Both the position numbers and the translations under genes were made by a program. This document shows, piece after piece, positions 1 to 8,095 of a stretch of 15,689 nucleotides of DNA. The notes beneath the pieces were generated by a model. The model did not search any database and was not told the DNA's origin. It saw nothing but the letters and a program-made list of their open reading frames with translations. Each line of letters opens with the position of its first letter. The stretch's first letter is position 1. The DNA comes from an uncultured Lachnospiraceae bacterium. Lineage in GTDB: Bacteria; Bacillota_A; Clostridia; Lachnospirales; Lachnospiraceae. The stretch is from NCBI GenBank assembly GCA_900555005.1, contig USJM01000020.1:1-15689 (forward strand), read 5' to 3'.

Positions 1-6
1 AGACGC

Positions 7-1884
7 ATGGAGGAGGCGTCTTCTGTATTCGGTACAGTGAAGATGGCCCGTCCTTATCTGAATGCGCCAAATCCCCTGCTTGAGAGCCGGAATATCAGAC
101 AGGCTGAGAAACGGATGATCGGACTGACTGAGAGACGGAATCCCAGACCAGCTGAGAACCGGAATACCAGAGGGGCTGAGAGCCGGAATCCCAGACCAGC
201 AGGGAGCCGGAGTATCAGACAGGCCGAGAAACAGATGATCGGACTGACTGAGAGCTGGAATCCCAGGCTGGACGGGCCTGCTTCAGGCAGAAAGAAGCCG
301 GTGAAGGCGGAGACAAGTCAGAAGACGGCTTCGACGGTTTCGCTCCGGAAGATTCTTGCAGCGTCCGGTGTCGGCCTTCTGACAGCCGGGTACATTGCGG
401 CAGGCGTTCATTTCAGTGATCACTTTTATCCATCAACGGAGTTCTTTGGGATCAAGGCTTCGGGGCTTACGGTGGCGGAAGTGAAGCGGCAGGTTGAGAA
501 GAAGGTGGAGGGATACCAGCTTCAGATCAAAGGACGTTCTTCCAGCAGCTCGAGCAGCGGAACGGGCGACCGGATTACAGCTGACGAGGTCGGGATGAAG
601 TACCGGGACAATGGGATGATCGACAGCGCCATGAAGCAGCAGTATCCGGCAGTCTGGCCGGCTGTGCTGCTGAAGACAATCCTGGCCCCGAATGAAGAAA
701 CACTTGGAACGGAATACGATTCGTCATTGGCCGATTCGGTGATCAGGAACCTGACGGTATTTGACAGCAGCCGTGTGATCAAGCCCAGGAATGCAGAGCT
801 GAAGTATACGGCGGATGGAGCTGTCATCACGAAGGAGGTCATGGGTACCAGACTGGACTATGACAAGACGAAAGCAGCCATTATCCACGCATTGAACGAT
901 GGTTCTACATCCATCGATCTTGAAAAGGAGGGACTGTACCAGAACCCGGAGGTGTATGTCGATGATGATGCCCTCAATGAGAAGGTGAAAGCCCTGAATC
1001 AGGTTCTGGGTGCGAATGTCACACTCGGGATGGGGGATCAGAGCGTTCAGATCAATCCGGAGATGACAGCGGAGACGTTCCTGTCTCTGGATATGGATGG
1101 CAATTACTACGTCGATGATGGAAAGGTTGCCTCTTATATCGGGAAACTGGCTGACCGTACAGATACGGTTGGGAGAAAACGGACCTTTCACACAAGCCTT
1201 GGCACAACAGTTGAGCTCGAGGGCGGGGACTATGGATGGACACTGGACGCGGATTCCACCGCGCAGGAGCTGGAGGAGGCGCTGAAGGACAAGAAGAAGG
1301 GGACACTGGAGCCTGTCTATTTTACAACGGGGCTGTGCCGGGACAAGAATGATATCGGCAATACCTATGTGGAGATTGATCTCACAAACCAGCACATGTG
1401 GTTTTACAAGAACGGATCACTTGTTGTCGATACACCAGTCGTGACGGGAAATCCTCAGAAGAACAACGAGACGCCTTCCGGAGGTGTCTGGTCACTCAAG
1501 GGAAAGTACCGGAATGCGACGCTGAAGGGGGAAGGGTACGCGACACCGGTTGATTACTGGCTGCCTTTCAATGGTGGAGTCGGGATCCACGATCTGCAGA
1601 AGCGCTATTACTTCGGCGGAAGTGTTTACAATGGAGCAGGCTCACATGGCTGCATCAATACGCCGCTTGCCGCTGTAAAATTGATCTACAACGGAATCGG
1701 AGCCGGGACGCCCGTTGTTGTTTACAAGGACGACTCACAGGAGGCGGTCTCTCAGAATACCGGGATGCAGGATATCCGAACAATCACATCCTATATTGAG
1801 GCACAGTATGGAACGGTGTCTGATGATGCAGATAGTGAGGACGAGACGAGCAGGTCCACTCAGTCAGCGGAGGTGCAGAGATGA
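7..1884 (+). CDS. Membrane-anchored L,D-transpeptidase (YkuD) with VanW-like/PG_binding_4 region
   Basis: Cell-wall enzyme expected to form 3-3 cross-links in peptidoglycan (established for the YkuD family). The 625-residue product has, in order: a cytoplasmic N-tail with eight 8-residue repeats (26-89), a Lys/Thr linker, one membrane helix (about 116-134), an extracellular region resembling tandem PG_binding_4 domains (about 140-440) interrupted by a seven-Ser run near residue 180, and a YkuD domain (about 453-580). The YkuD domain carries the catalytic motif SHGCIN, with His547 and Cys549. An acidic, Ser-rich tail follows. The topology, N-terminus inside and catalytic domain outside, is inferred from the single helix. 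The ATG at 7 lies so close to the window edge that the true start could be upstream; ATG at 43 is an alternative, and neither has a good ribosome site. The stop overlaps the next start (ATGA), so the two genes are probably co-translated. Confidence 0.88.
   Translation: MEEASSVFGTVKMARPYLNAPNPLLESRNIRQAEKRMIGLTERRNPRPAENRNTRGAESRNPRPAGSRSIRQAEKQMIGLTESWNPRLDGPASGRKKPVKAETSQKTASTVSLRKILAASGVGLLTAGYIAAGVHFSDHFYPSTEFFGIKASGLTVAEVKRQVEKKVEGYQLQIKGRSSSSSSSGTGDRITADEVGMKYRDNGMIDSAMKQQYPAVWPAVLLKTILAPNEETLGTEYDSSLADSVIRNLTVFDSSRVIKPRNAELKYTADGAVITKEVMGTRLDYDKTKAAIIHALNDGSTSIDLEKEGLYQNPEVYVDDDALNEKVKALNQVLGANVTLGMGDQSVQINPEMTAETFLSLDMDGNYYVDDGKVASYIGKLADRTDTVGRKRTFHTSLGTTVELEGGDYGWTLDADSTAQELEEALKDKKKGTLEPVYFTTGLCRDKNDIGNTYVEIDLTNQHMWFYKNGSLVVDTPVVTGNPQKNNETPSGGVWSLKGKYRNATLKGEGYATPVDYWLPFNGGVGIHDLQKRYYFGGSVYNGAGSHGCINTPLAAVKLIYNGIGAGTPVVVYKDDSQEAVSQNTGMQDIRTITSYIEAQYGTVSDDADSEDETSRSTQSAEVQR
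82..273 (+). repeat. Eight tandem 24-bp units coding an 8-residue repeat
   Basis: Eight units of exactly 24 bp in the reading frame of the transpeptidase encode variants of ESRNIRQA, EKRMIGLT and ERRNPRPA. Units 1-3 and 6-8 form a higher-order copy offset by 120 bp, and the DNA there is nearly identical (90-132 against 210-252). The encoded segment is Arg/Asn/Pro-rich, lies on the cytoplasmic side of the membrane helix and is probably disordered. Confidence 0.9.
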
Positions 1885-2539
1885 AATACAGGTATGCGCT
1901 TTTTGATTTGGATGGAACAGTCATCGATTCAGGAGAGGGGATTACGAAGAGTACACAGTACGCGCTCTCAAGGATGGGGATTGAGGAACCGGATCTTCAC
2001 AGGTGAGGGCCTTTGTAGGTCCGCCGCTGCTCGATTCTTTCCGGGATCTTTATGGAATGAGCGAGGAGAAGGCTCTGGAGGCGGTTGACTGGTACAGGGA
2101 GCGTTACAGCAGCAAGGGGCTGTATGAATGTCATCCCTATGAAGGCATCGGAAAACTGCTGGAAGTGCTTCAGCAGGAAGGACGAGAGCTTGCCGTTGCC
2201 TCCTCGAAGCCTGAACGCTTCGTACGGGAGATTCTCGAACACTTCGGGATCGGACAGTATTTTTCTGAGATCGTCGGGGCAACGATGGATGAGAAACTCA
2301 GTTCGAAGCCGGACATCATCAGGGAGGTTTTCAGAAGGGGGAAGCTGACGCAGGCTGACAAGGCCTCCGTGGTCATGATCGGTGACCGGCGATTTGATAT
2401 TGAGGGGGCAAATGAAACAGGCCTTGATTCCATCGGCGTCTATTATGGCTTTGCCGAACCGGGGGAGCTCGAGAAGGCAGGCGCGACATATATTGCGGAG
2501 ACGGTTCAGGATCTTGCTGATCTGTTCAGAAGAATATGA
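1881..2539 (+). CDS. HAD-family hydrolase, phosphoglycolate phosphatase-like (one-base frameshift)
   Basis: Probable small-molecule phosphatase of the HAD superfamily (Gph/PpaX-like). The ATG at 1881 has GGAGGTG 5-6 nt upstream and overlaps the preceding stop. The first 41 codons carry motif I, DLDGTVIDS, then hit TGA at 2004-2006. The rest continues in the -1 frame from GTG at 2003, with RAFVGPPLLDSF, the motif II Ser region (AVASSKPERF), the motif III Lys (SSKPD) and the motif IV acidic pair (GDRRFDIEGA). One missing base near 2001-2005 accounts for the break; adding it gives 219 residues, the normal size for the family. As written, the downstream piece alone lacks the nucleophilic Asp and could not be active. 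The substrate is not predictable; PPi, phosphoglycolate or a nucleotide are all possible. Confidence 0.8.
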
Positions 2540-2721
2540 ATCATCTATACATCGAAAATAGTAGATATGAAAGAAAAAGTCAAGAGAAATTTTAAAAATA
2601 TTGGGTTTGGGCTGTCTGAATTTTGACAGGGCATGAAAACAGTGGGACAGGATTCTTCTCTGCCATGGGAGTGGCGGAAGAAGTTGACATATATAGATCT
2701 GATCAATCGGGGGAGCAGATG
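2540..2721 (+). other. AT-rich intergenic region before the arsR-like gene
   Basis: About 180 bases between the phosphatase and the ArsR-like gene, strikingly more AT-rich at its left end than the surrounding genes. It holds two TTGACA hexamers (2623-2628, 2684-2689), neither with a credible -10 box at 16-18 nt, and a small CTGTC/GACAG hairpin (2612-2629). A promoter for the regulator is likely here but I cannot place it. No terminator with a T-tract is visible after the phosphatase. Confidence 0.4.
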
Positions 2722-3360
2722 ATGAGAGATTTTGGTGGGAGCATGAAGAGAGAGGACTATGACGGGGTTTTCAAGGCTCTTGGGGATGAACACAGACTGA
2801 GGATTCTCAGGCTGCTGGCGAAGAAGGAACTGAGCGCAGGAGAGATTCTTGAATCGATGGATATCGTTCAGTCAACCTTATCCCATCATATGAAGGTGCT
2901 GACAGACAATGGGGTCGTGACAGCAACACGCAGTGGAAAGTGGACAATCTATTCTGTCAACAGACCGGTCCTCCAGGAGGCTGCAGGAAGGCTGGAGGTG
3001 TTTCTGAAAGAAGCCGAGCACGCGGAGAAGTCTGATATCGCCGCGAGGGCAAGGATTACGCTGGCAGAGGAGAAGGTGCAGGAAGAAATAAAGAAAAGCC
3101 TGGCCGCTGATAAGGCTCGGGAGGCAGATCACGGGAAGACGGAGATCGGGATCGAAAAGGCCGGTGGGGCAGAGCTGCCGGCTTCAGCTTCGGCGTTCAG
3201 TGCCGGGGCGGAGGAACAGGCTGCCGGGGAACAGGAGCGGTCAGCATCAACTGTGGAACCCGGCGCCGGGATGAGGGAACAGGCGGCTGGTTCACATGAG
3301 CCGTCGGGAAAGAAAAAAGGCAAGAAGGGGAAGAAGTCAAAGAAGGCCGGAAAGAAGTGA
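2722..3360 (+). CDS. ArsR-family winged-helix regulator with long Lys-rich C-terminal tail
   Basis: Transcription factor of the ArsR/SmtB superfamily, normally a dimeric repressor. The N-terminal ~95 residues show the family winged helix: FKALGDEHRLRILRLL, then the recognition helix IVQSTLSHHMKVL and the wing (RSGKWTIYSVN). There is no CxC metal site on the third helix (the usual ELCVC is replaced by ELSAGEIL), and I see no cysteine in the protein, so classical thiol metal sensing is unlikely. After the domain come about 110 residues of charged helix, Ala/Glu/Gly-rich low complexity with repeated EQAAG motifs, and an ending of Lys/Gly runs. Start chosen at 2722 because GGGGGAG lies 6 nt upstream; 2719 and 2743 are alternatives. 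The target genes are unknown; neighbours suggest a housekeeping or central-metabolism context. Confidence 0.8.
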   Translation: MRDFGGSMKREDYDGVFKALGDEHRLRILRLLAKKELSAGEILESMDIVQSTLSHHMKVLTDNGVVTATRSGKWTIYSVNRPVLQEAAGRLEVFLKEAEHAEKSDIAARARITLAEEKVQEEIKKSLAADKAREADHGKTEIGIEKAGGAELPASASAFSAGAEEQAAGEQERSASTVEPGAGMREQAAGSHEPSGKKKGKKGKKSKKAGKK

Positions 3361-3451
3361 TTCACCGCACATATTCGGGCTGTGAGGCTTGACCTTCAAA
3401 ATAATATGCTGTACCGTATTAGAAAAGCTTAAAAATGAAGGGCGGTATGAC

Positions 3452-4821
3452 ATGCTGAATGATGATGAGAGAAGAATCCGGGACGACCGGCTGATGGTGC
3501 TCGCAGGACAGAGCGGCGGACTGTCCAGGCAGATTGATCCGTCGCTTTATTCAACGTACGGAGTGAAACGCGGACTCCGCGAGGCGAATGGCCGGGGTGT
3601 GTTGACCGGTCTGACCGAGATCTCAGACGTGAACGGACACCGGGATGTTGACGGGAAGTCGGTTCCGATCGAGGGCGAGCTGTACTACCAGGGCTACAAG
3701 ATCACGGATCTGGTAGAGGGGTTCCGGAACCACCGGTTCAATTTTGAGGAGGTCACCTATCTGCTGCTGTTCGGCGAGCTGCCGAACCGGAAACAGCTTC
3801 GTGATTTCATCGATCTTCTGGGACAGTACCGCGAACTTCCGAGCAAGTTTGTCCGGGATGTCATCATGAAAGCACCGAGTGCGAATATCATGAACGGGAT
3901 GCAGCGCTCCGTTCTGACGCTGTATTCCTACGATTCGGATCCGGACGATATCACTATTCCGAACGTCCTGAGGCAGTCTATGCTGCTGATCGGTGTGATG
4001 CCGATGATTGCAGTCTATAATTATCATGCGTACCAGCATTACCACAACGACCGGTCCCTGATCATCCGGTATCCGGACGAAGAGCTTTCCGCAGCGGAGA
4101 ACATTCTGAGGATGCTGCGCGATGACGGTCAGTATACAGAGCTCGAAGCGAGAGTTCTCGATGCGTGTCTCGTCATTCACGCGGAGCACGGCGGCGGAAA
4201 CATTCGACCTTCACAACCCATGTTGTCTCATCGACCGGGACCGATACCTATTCGGCGGTGGCAGCTTCTCTGGCTTCCCTGAAGGGGCCCAAGCACGGCG
4301 GCGCAAATCTGAAGGTCGAGAACATGTTCAAGGATATCAAGGAGCATGTGAACAACTGGGAGGATGAAGGCGCAATCAGGGCATACGTGGAGCAGATCAT
4401 CGACGGAGAGGCATTCGACCACACAGGGCTTGTGTATGGAATGGGACATGCCATCTACACCCTTTCGGATCCGAGAGCCGTGATTCTGAAGGAGAAAGCG
4501 AAAAAGCTGTCGGAGGCGAAGGGACTGGAGGAGGAGTTCAACCTCTACCAGGCGGTCGAGAAGGTCTCGGCGGAGCTGCTGACAGAAAAACGTCACCTGT
4601 CAAAGCCGGTCTGCTGCAATGTGGACTTCTATTCCGGGTTTGTCTATTCGATGCTTGGCATTCCGAGACAGCTGTTCACTCCGATCTTCGCAATGGCGAG
4701 AATCTCCGGCTGGTGTGCGCACAGAATGGAAGAGATTACATCCGGCGGAAAGATTATCCGTCCGGCTTACAAGTATGTCGGGCATCACAGAACCTATCAC
4801 AAGCTGGAAGACCGCAATTAA
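3452..4821 (+). CDS. gltA: Citrate synthase (one-base frameshift)
   Basis: Condenses acetyl-CoA and oxaloacetate to citrate; in fermentative clostridia it mainly feeds 2-oxoglutarate and glutamate synthesis. Frame one runs from ATG 3452 (GAAGGG 9 nt upstream) through VKRGLREANGRGVLTGLTEI, KAPSANIMNGMQRS and the first active-site His region (HAEHGGGN). It then slips at about 4201-4203: the expected AAC-AAY-TCG-ACC appears with one base missing. The other frame resumes at once with STFTTHVVSSTGTDTYS, KGPKHGGAN, the second His (GMGHAIYTLSDPRA) and the catalytic Asp (NVDFYSGF), ending at 4821. With one base restored the protein is 456 residues, the usual length for the clostridial group. As written the upstream frame stops at 4282. 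The TTG at 3389 is in frame but extends past the conserved N-terminus. Confidence 0.9.
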
Positions 4822-4859
4822 CACCAGCCGGATCGAATCATTTCCTGTTGAGCGGACGC

Positions 4860-4888
4860 TTTACATGCTTCTCTTATGCGGGTAATAT
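4860..4888 (+). promoter_or_regulatory. Probable sigma-A promoter of pfkA
   Basis: TTTACA (4860-4865) and TAATAT (4883-4888) are separated by exactly 17 bp. Transcription would start near 4895, giving a leader of about 63 nt before pfkA. It is the best promoter-like pair in the gap after citrate synthase. Seen by eye only. Confidence 0.5.
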
Positions 4889-4957
4889 GAAGGGAAGGAA
4901 AGATCAGAGGGAGTGCGTCAGATAAAGGCGGCAGTTGAGAGAACGGAGGATGCGAAG

Positions 4958-5932
4958 ATGGCTTCAAAGGTCAAGACAATCGGCGTGCTGACAAGCGGCG
5001 GGGATGCGCCAGGCATGAATGCGGCGATCCGTGCGGTTGTCCGTGAGGCAATCGGCAAGGGAATGGATGTAAAGGGCATCTATCAGGGCTATAAGGGACT
5101 GCTGAACGCAGAGATCGTGGATCTTTCGGCACGTGATGTGTCGGACATCATTTCCCGCGGCGGAACGATTCTGTATACGGCACGCTCGCAGGAATTCCGG
5201 ACGCCGGAGGGACAGCAGAAGGCGGCGGAGGTATGCAGGCAGCATGGCATTGAAGGCCTTGTTGTGATTGGCGGAGACGGTTCATTTGCGGGCGCCGGGA
5301 AGCTGGCGGAGCTCGGAATCAACACGGTTGGAATTCCGGGAACGATCGATCTCGATATTGCCTGCACAGACTATACGATTGGTTTCGATACGGCCGTCAA
5401 CACGGCGATGGAGGCCATCGATAAGGTTCGTGATACCTCAACCTCGCATGAGCGCTGCTCGATCATCGAGGTCATGGGCCGGAATGCGGGTTACATTGCA
5501 CTGTGGTGCGGGATTGCGAATGGCGCGGAGGATATTCTGCTTCCGGAGTCCTACGACTATGATGAGCAGAAGCTGATCAACCACATCATCGAGATGCGCA
5601 AGCGTGGAAAGAAGCACCATATCATCATCAATGCCGAGGGAATCGGACATTCGAGCTCGATGGCAAGGCGAATTGAAGCGGCGACCGGCGTCGAGACCAG
5701 GGCAACGATTCTCGGGCACATGCAGAGAGGCGGGAGCCCGCCCTGCCGCGACCGTGTGTATGCATCGATGATGGGTTCGTATGCGGTCGATCTGCTTGCG
5801 GAGGGAAAGACGAACCGCGTGGTTGGCTTCAAGGGCGGAGACTGGGTCGACTACGATATTGCGGAAGCGTTGAAGATGCAGAAGAGCCTGCCGGAATACA
5901 TGGTCAGAGTCGCGAAGGCACTGAGCATCTGA
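4958..5932 (+). CDS. pfkA: 6-phosphofructokinase, ATP-dependent type
   Basis: Phosphorylates fructose-6-phosphate to fructose-1,6-bisphosphate, the committed glycolytic step, in the cytoplasm. The product has 324 residues, the standard bacterial PfkA length. Seen in order: the nucleotide-binding start TSGGDAPGMNAAIR (12-25), GGDGS (105-109), GIPGTIDLDIACTDYTIG (125-142) with catalytic Asp131, the MGR motif (VMGRNAGYIA) and RGGSPPCRDR near the C-terminal third. Gly in GGDG and in PGTID marks ATP use; PPi-dependent enzymes carry Asp and Lys there (established). The usual TIDND is TIDLD here. Start fixed by GGAGGA (4945-4950) 7 nt before ATG 4958. Expressed probably from its own promoter and ended by the terminator at 6041. 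Its 3' end is duplicated downstream. Confidence 0.95.
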   Translation: MASKVKTIGVLTSGGDAPGMNAAIRAVVREAIGKGMDVKGIYQGYKGLLNAEIVDLSARDVSDIISRGGTILYTARSQEFRTPEGQQKAAEVCRQHGIEGLVVIGGDGSFAGAGKLAELGINTVGIPGTIDLDIACTDYTIGFDTAVNTAMEAIDKVRDTSTSHERCSIIEVMGRNAGYIALWCGIANGAEDILLPESYDYDEQKLINHIIEMRKRGKKHHIIINAEGIGHSSSMARRIEAATGVETRATILGHMQRGGSPPCRDRVYASMMGSYAVDLLAEGKTNRVVGFKGGDWVDYDIAEALKMQKSLPEYMVRVAKALSI

Positions 5933-5990
5933 AGACGCAGAAAAGAGCCTGCCGGAGCAGATGGCAGGTGTCATGAAGGTGCTGAGCGGC
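5871..5990 (+). repeat. Tandem duplication of the pfkA 3' end
   Basis: Bases 5871-5929, the last codons of pfkA, are repeated imperfectly and directly adjacent at 5930-5990. Shared blocks include GAGCCTGCCGGA, ATGGTCAGAG/ATGGCAGGTG and the final GGYRCTGAGC, followed in both copies by TGA. The second copy lies after the pfkA stop, carries two extra bases and several substitutions, and is not translated as PfkA. Confidence 0.8.
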
Positions 5991-6040
5991 TGAGGATGCC
6001 GCGCTGACGGCAGCTGACTTTTGATACGAGGAGGTTTGTG

Positions 6041-6078
6041 ACGGCCCCGCTCTGGCAATCCCGGAGCGGGGCCGTTTT
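6041..6078 (+). terminator. Intrinsic terminator after pfkA
   Basis: A 12-bp perfect GC-rich stem, ACGGCCCCGCTC (6041-6052) with GAGCGGGGCCGT (6064-6075), has an 11-nt loop and ends in TTTT (6075-6078). It sits about 110 nt after the pfkA stop and separates glycolytic transcription from the methyltransferase gene. Confidence 0.88.
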
Positions 6079-6168
6079 ACGAAGACAGACAGGTGTGCGG
6101 ACTGCAAGCGGCAGGTAATGGAACGGCAGAGAAAGCCGGAATGAAAGGGCAGAAAACGGCGGAGATCA

Positions 6169-7017
6169 ATGATGATTACGAGCAAGAGCAACGCGAAGGT
6201 CAGAAACCTGGTCGCATTAAAGAAAAAGGCATCCGAGCGGAATGCTCAGGATGTTTTTCTGGTGGAAGGCATCAAGATGTTCCGGGAGATTCCTGCCGCG
6301 CAGCTGCGGGAGGTGTACGCATCGGAGTCTTTTCTGAAAAGCGAAGCAGGCAGAAAGACAGTCGATGCCGCGATGGCGGCTCAAGACAGGCTGAAGGCTG
6401 TGATCTCCGGGAAGAGGGAATTGGTTATCGAAACAGTATCGGATGAGATCTTCCGGAATCTTTCGGATACGCAGTCGCCCCAGGGAGTGATGGCTGTGGT
6501 CTCCCAGCAGCACTACCGCCTCGAGGATCTGTTCGGGAAGCGCGCAGATCCACTCCTTCTGATTCTGGAGAATCTTCAGGATCCGGGCAATCTCGGCACG
6601 ATCATCCGCACTGCGGAGGGAGCCGGCGTGACGGGGATTCTGATGAGCAGGGGGACGGCGGATCTGTACAACCCGAAGGTCACCAGATCGACGATGGGGA
6701 GCATCTTTCGGGTTCCATTTCTCTACACAGATGACCTCTCAGGAACGATCGGGAAGGTGAAGCAGGCGGGTGTTACAGTCTGCGCCGCTCATCTTCAGGG
6801 AAGACACACATATGATGGGGAAGACTACACGAGAGGCACTGCATTCCTGATCGGCAATGAAAGCCGGGGGCTTTCTGACGGGATCTCAGAGCTGGCCGAC
6901 GTCCGGGTCCGCATTCCAATGGCGGGGAAGGTGGAATCGCTGAATGCGGCCGTTGCGGCTTCGATTCTGATGTATGAAGCAGGCAGGCAGAGACAGGCAG
7001 GGAGGCGGGATGGCTGA
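6169..7017 (+). CDS. SpoU/TrmH-family RNA 2'-O-methyltransferase
   Basis: SAM-dependent ribose methyltransferase of the SPOUT class acting on rRNA or tRNA; the exact nucleotide cannot be assigned. The 282-residue protein has an N-terminal RNA-binding substrate domain (SKSNAKVRNLVALKKKASER, DVFLVEGIKMF) and the three SPOUT motifs: NLQDPGNLGTIIRTAEG (135-151), FLIGNESRGLSD (about 226-237) and RIPMAGKVESLNAAVAAS (248-265) of the trefoil knot. Start at 6169 is followed directly by a second ATG at 6172; GGCGGAG lies 5-8 nt upstream. It follows the pfkA terminator, so it needs its own promoter, which I could not identify in 6079-6168. The last codons overlap a tiny ORF starting at 7010. Confidence 0.92.
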   Translation: MMITSKSNAKVRNLVALKKKASERNAQDVFLVEGIKMFREIPAAQLREVYASESFLKSEAGRKTVDAAMAAQDRLKAVISGKRELVIETVSDEIFRNLSDTQSPQGVMAVVSQQHYRLEDLFGKRADPLLLILENLQDPGNLGTIIRTAEGAGVTGILMSRGTADLYNPKVTRSTMGSIFRVPFLYTDDLSGTIGKVKQAGVTVCAAHLQGRHTYDGEDYTRGTAFLIGNESRGLSDGISELADVRVRIPMAGKVESLNAAVAASILMYEAGRQRQAGRRDG

Positions 7018-7036
7018 ACAGAACCGAACGGCCTGA
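7010..7036 (+). other. Eight-codon coupled mini-ORF at the edge of the sugar locus
   Basis: ATG at 7010, preceded by GGGAGGCGGG, overlaps the methyltransferase stop in another frame and reads MAEQNRTA before TGA. The arrangement is that of a translationally coupled next gene, but it ends after eight codons just where the AT-rich block and the opposing LacI gene begin. It may be the stub of a gene displaced by insertion, or chance. Confidence 0.3.
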
Positions 7037-7046
7037 AATTATAGGA

Positions 7047-8078
7047 TCATTGTCCAACTCTTTCAACAGGGAGCTTTGTGGAGTTCCGGATTATTAGCTC
7101 GGTGTTGAGAATAATCTGCCGGTCAGGCGTATCAGGAGACTGTATCTTTTCGATCAGGAGCGAGCAAGACTGATAGCCCATCTGAAGCATGGGCTGGGCA
7201 ATAGTAGTCAGCGCCGGATGGCTCATTCTGGCGATGTCAACATTATCAAATCCAATGACGGACAGATCTTCCGGAATGCGGAGGCCAAGTACTTTGGCTG
7301 CGTTGACGGCGGCGATTCCATAAACATCGGAGCAGCAAAAGAGGGCATCCGGCCGGTTTGGAAGCTGTAGGATATGCATAGCAGTGGAGTAGGCAACGTC
7401 ATAGCTGATAGAAGAGATATGGGCGATCCAGTTTTCATTGCAGTCCAGCCCGCACTGGGTGAGTGCCTGACGGTATCCCTTTTCTCTATGGCGGGCATAC
7501 TTGAATTTGGTAAGAGAGTTCAGCAGCCCGATTTTTCTGCACCCTGTCGATATGAGATAACTGACAGCCTTCTCGGATGACGAAACATCATTGATGCTGA
7601 CGAAGGATACTCCGTAATTTTCTGCGTATTCTGAACACATCACAACGGGGCAGCGAAGGCTCAGGTCATTCAAAAGCTCGCTGTCAGACTCGGGGACAGA
7701 AGACAGAATGATGATACCTGCAATGGACTGTTCTTTGAACACTTCTGCAAAGTCTTCAATTCTTGAATAATAATCACTTGATTGCAATAGAAGAACATTA
7801 TACTTTTCTTCGTGTGCGGCTTTCTGGATTCCATCGATGACTTGGTTATAAAACGGATTCCGGAAATCTGGGACACAGACCAGAATGATCCGGCTTTCGG
7901 GGTCTGACAGGGGATGTAAGTTGTGCGGCTTATATTCCATCTGATTCATCACGTTGATCACATGATTCCTCGTTTCTTTTGTGACATTACCTTTATTATT
8001 GATGATTCTTGAGATTGTAGCTGTTGAGACGTTTGCTGCTTTTGCAATTTCCTCAATTGTGACATTCTTTCGTTTCAT
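7047..8078 (-). CDS. LacI-family transcriptional regulator
   Basis: Ligand-responsive repressor expected to control the divergent sugar operon and itself. From ATG 8078 it is 343 residues: helix-turn-helix (VTIEEIAKAANVSTATISRI, about 6-25), a hinge segment (YKPHNLHPLSDPESR), then a periplasmic-binding-protein-like effector domain with IILVCVPDFRNPFY, IIILSSVPESDSE, RPDALFCCSDVYGIAAVNA and LSVIGFDNVDIARMSHPALTTI, all typical of the family. The effector is presumably the transported sugar or a derivative (inference). ATG 8090 is in frame but abuts the Shine-Dalgarno (AGGGAG) with no spacing, so 8078 is preferred. The gene converges on the methyltransferase with only about 30 nt between stops. 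The usual hinge ARxL pattern is absent and a Pro sits in the hinge. Confidence 0.93.
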   Translation of the reverse strand: MKRKNVTIEEIAKAANVSTATISRIINNKGNVTKETRNHVINVMNQMEYKPHNLHPLSDPESRIILVCVPDFRNPFYNQVIDGIQKAAHEEKYNVLLLQSSDYYSRIEDFAEVFKEQSIAGIIILSSVPESDSELLNDLSLRCPVVMCSEYAENYGVSFVSINDVSSSEKAVSYLISTGCRKIGLLNSLTKFKYARHREKGYRQALTQCGLDCNENWIAHISSISYDVAYSTAMHILQLPNRPDALFCCSDVYGIAAVNAAKVLGLRIPEDLSVIGFDNVDIARMSHPALTTIAQPMLQMGYQSCSLLIEKIQSPDTPDRQIILNTELIIRNSTKLPVERVGQ

Positions 8079-8095
8079 GGCTTCCAGCATCTCCC

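Noticed and set aside
82..273. CRISPR-like repeat array
   Set aside because: Units are contiguous 24-mers without unique spacers and are in frame in a coding gene.
724..1395. Antisense ORF (223 codons) inside the first transpeptidase
   Set aside because: Shadow of a well-supported gene; no motifs.
2623..2712. Promoters at the two TTGACA hexamers
   Set aside because: No acceptable -10 box at 16-18 nt from either.
3389..3422. Promoter for citrate synthase (TTGACC at 3389)
   Set aside because: At 17 bp the -10 is TACCGT, a poor match; the better TATTAG is 22 bp away.
6038..6118. Small ORF starting GTG after GAGGAGG near the pfkA terminator
   Set aside because: It runs through the terminator stem and encodes an unremarkable 26-residue peptide.
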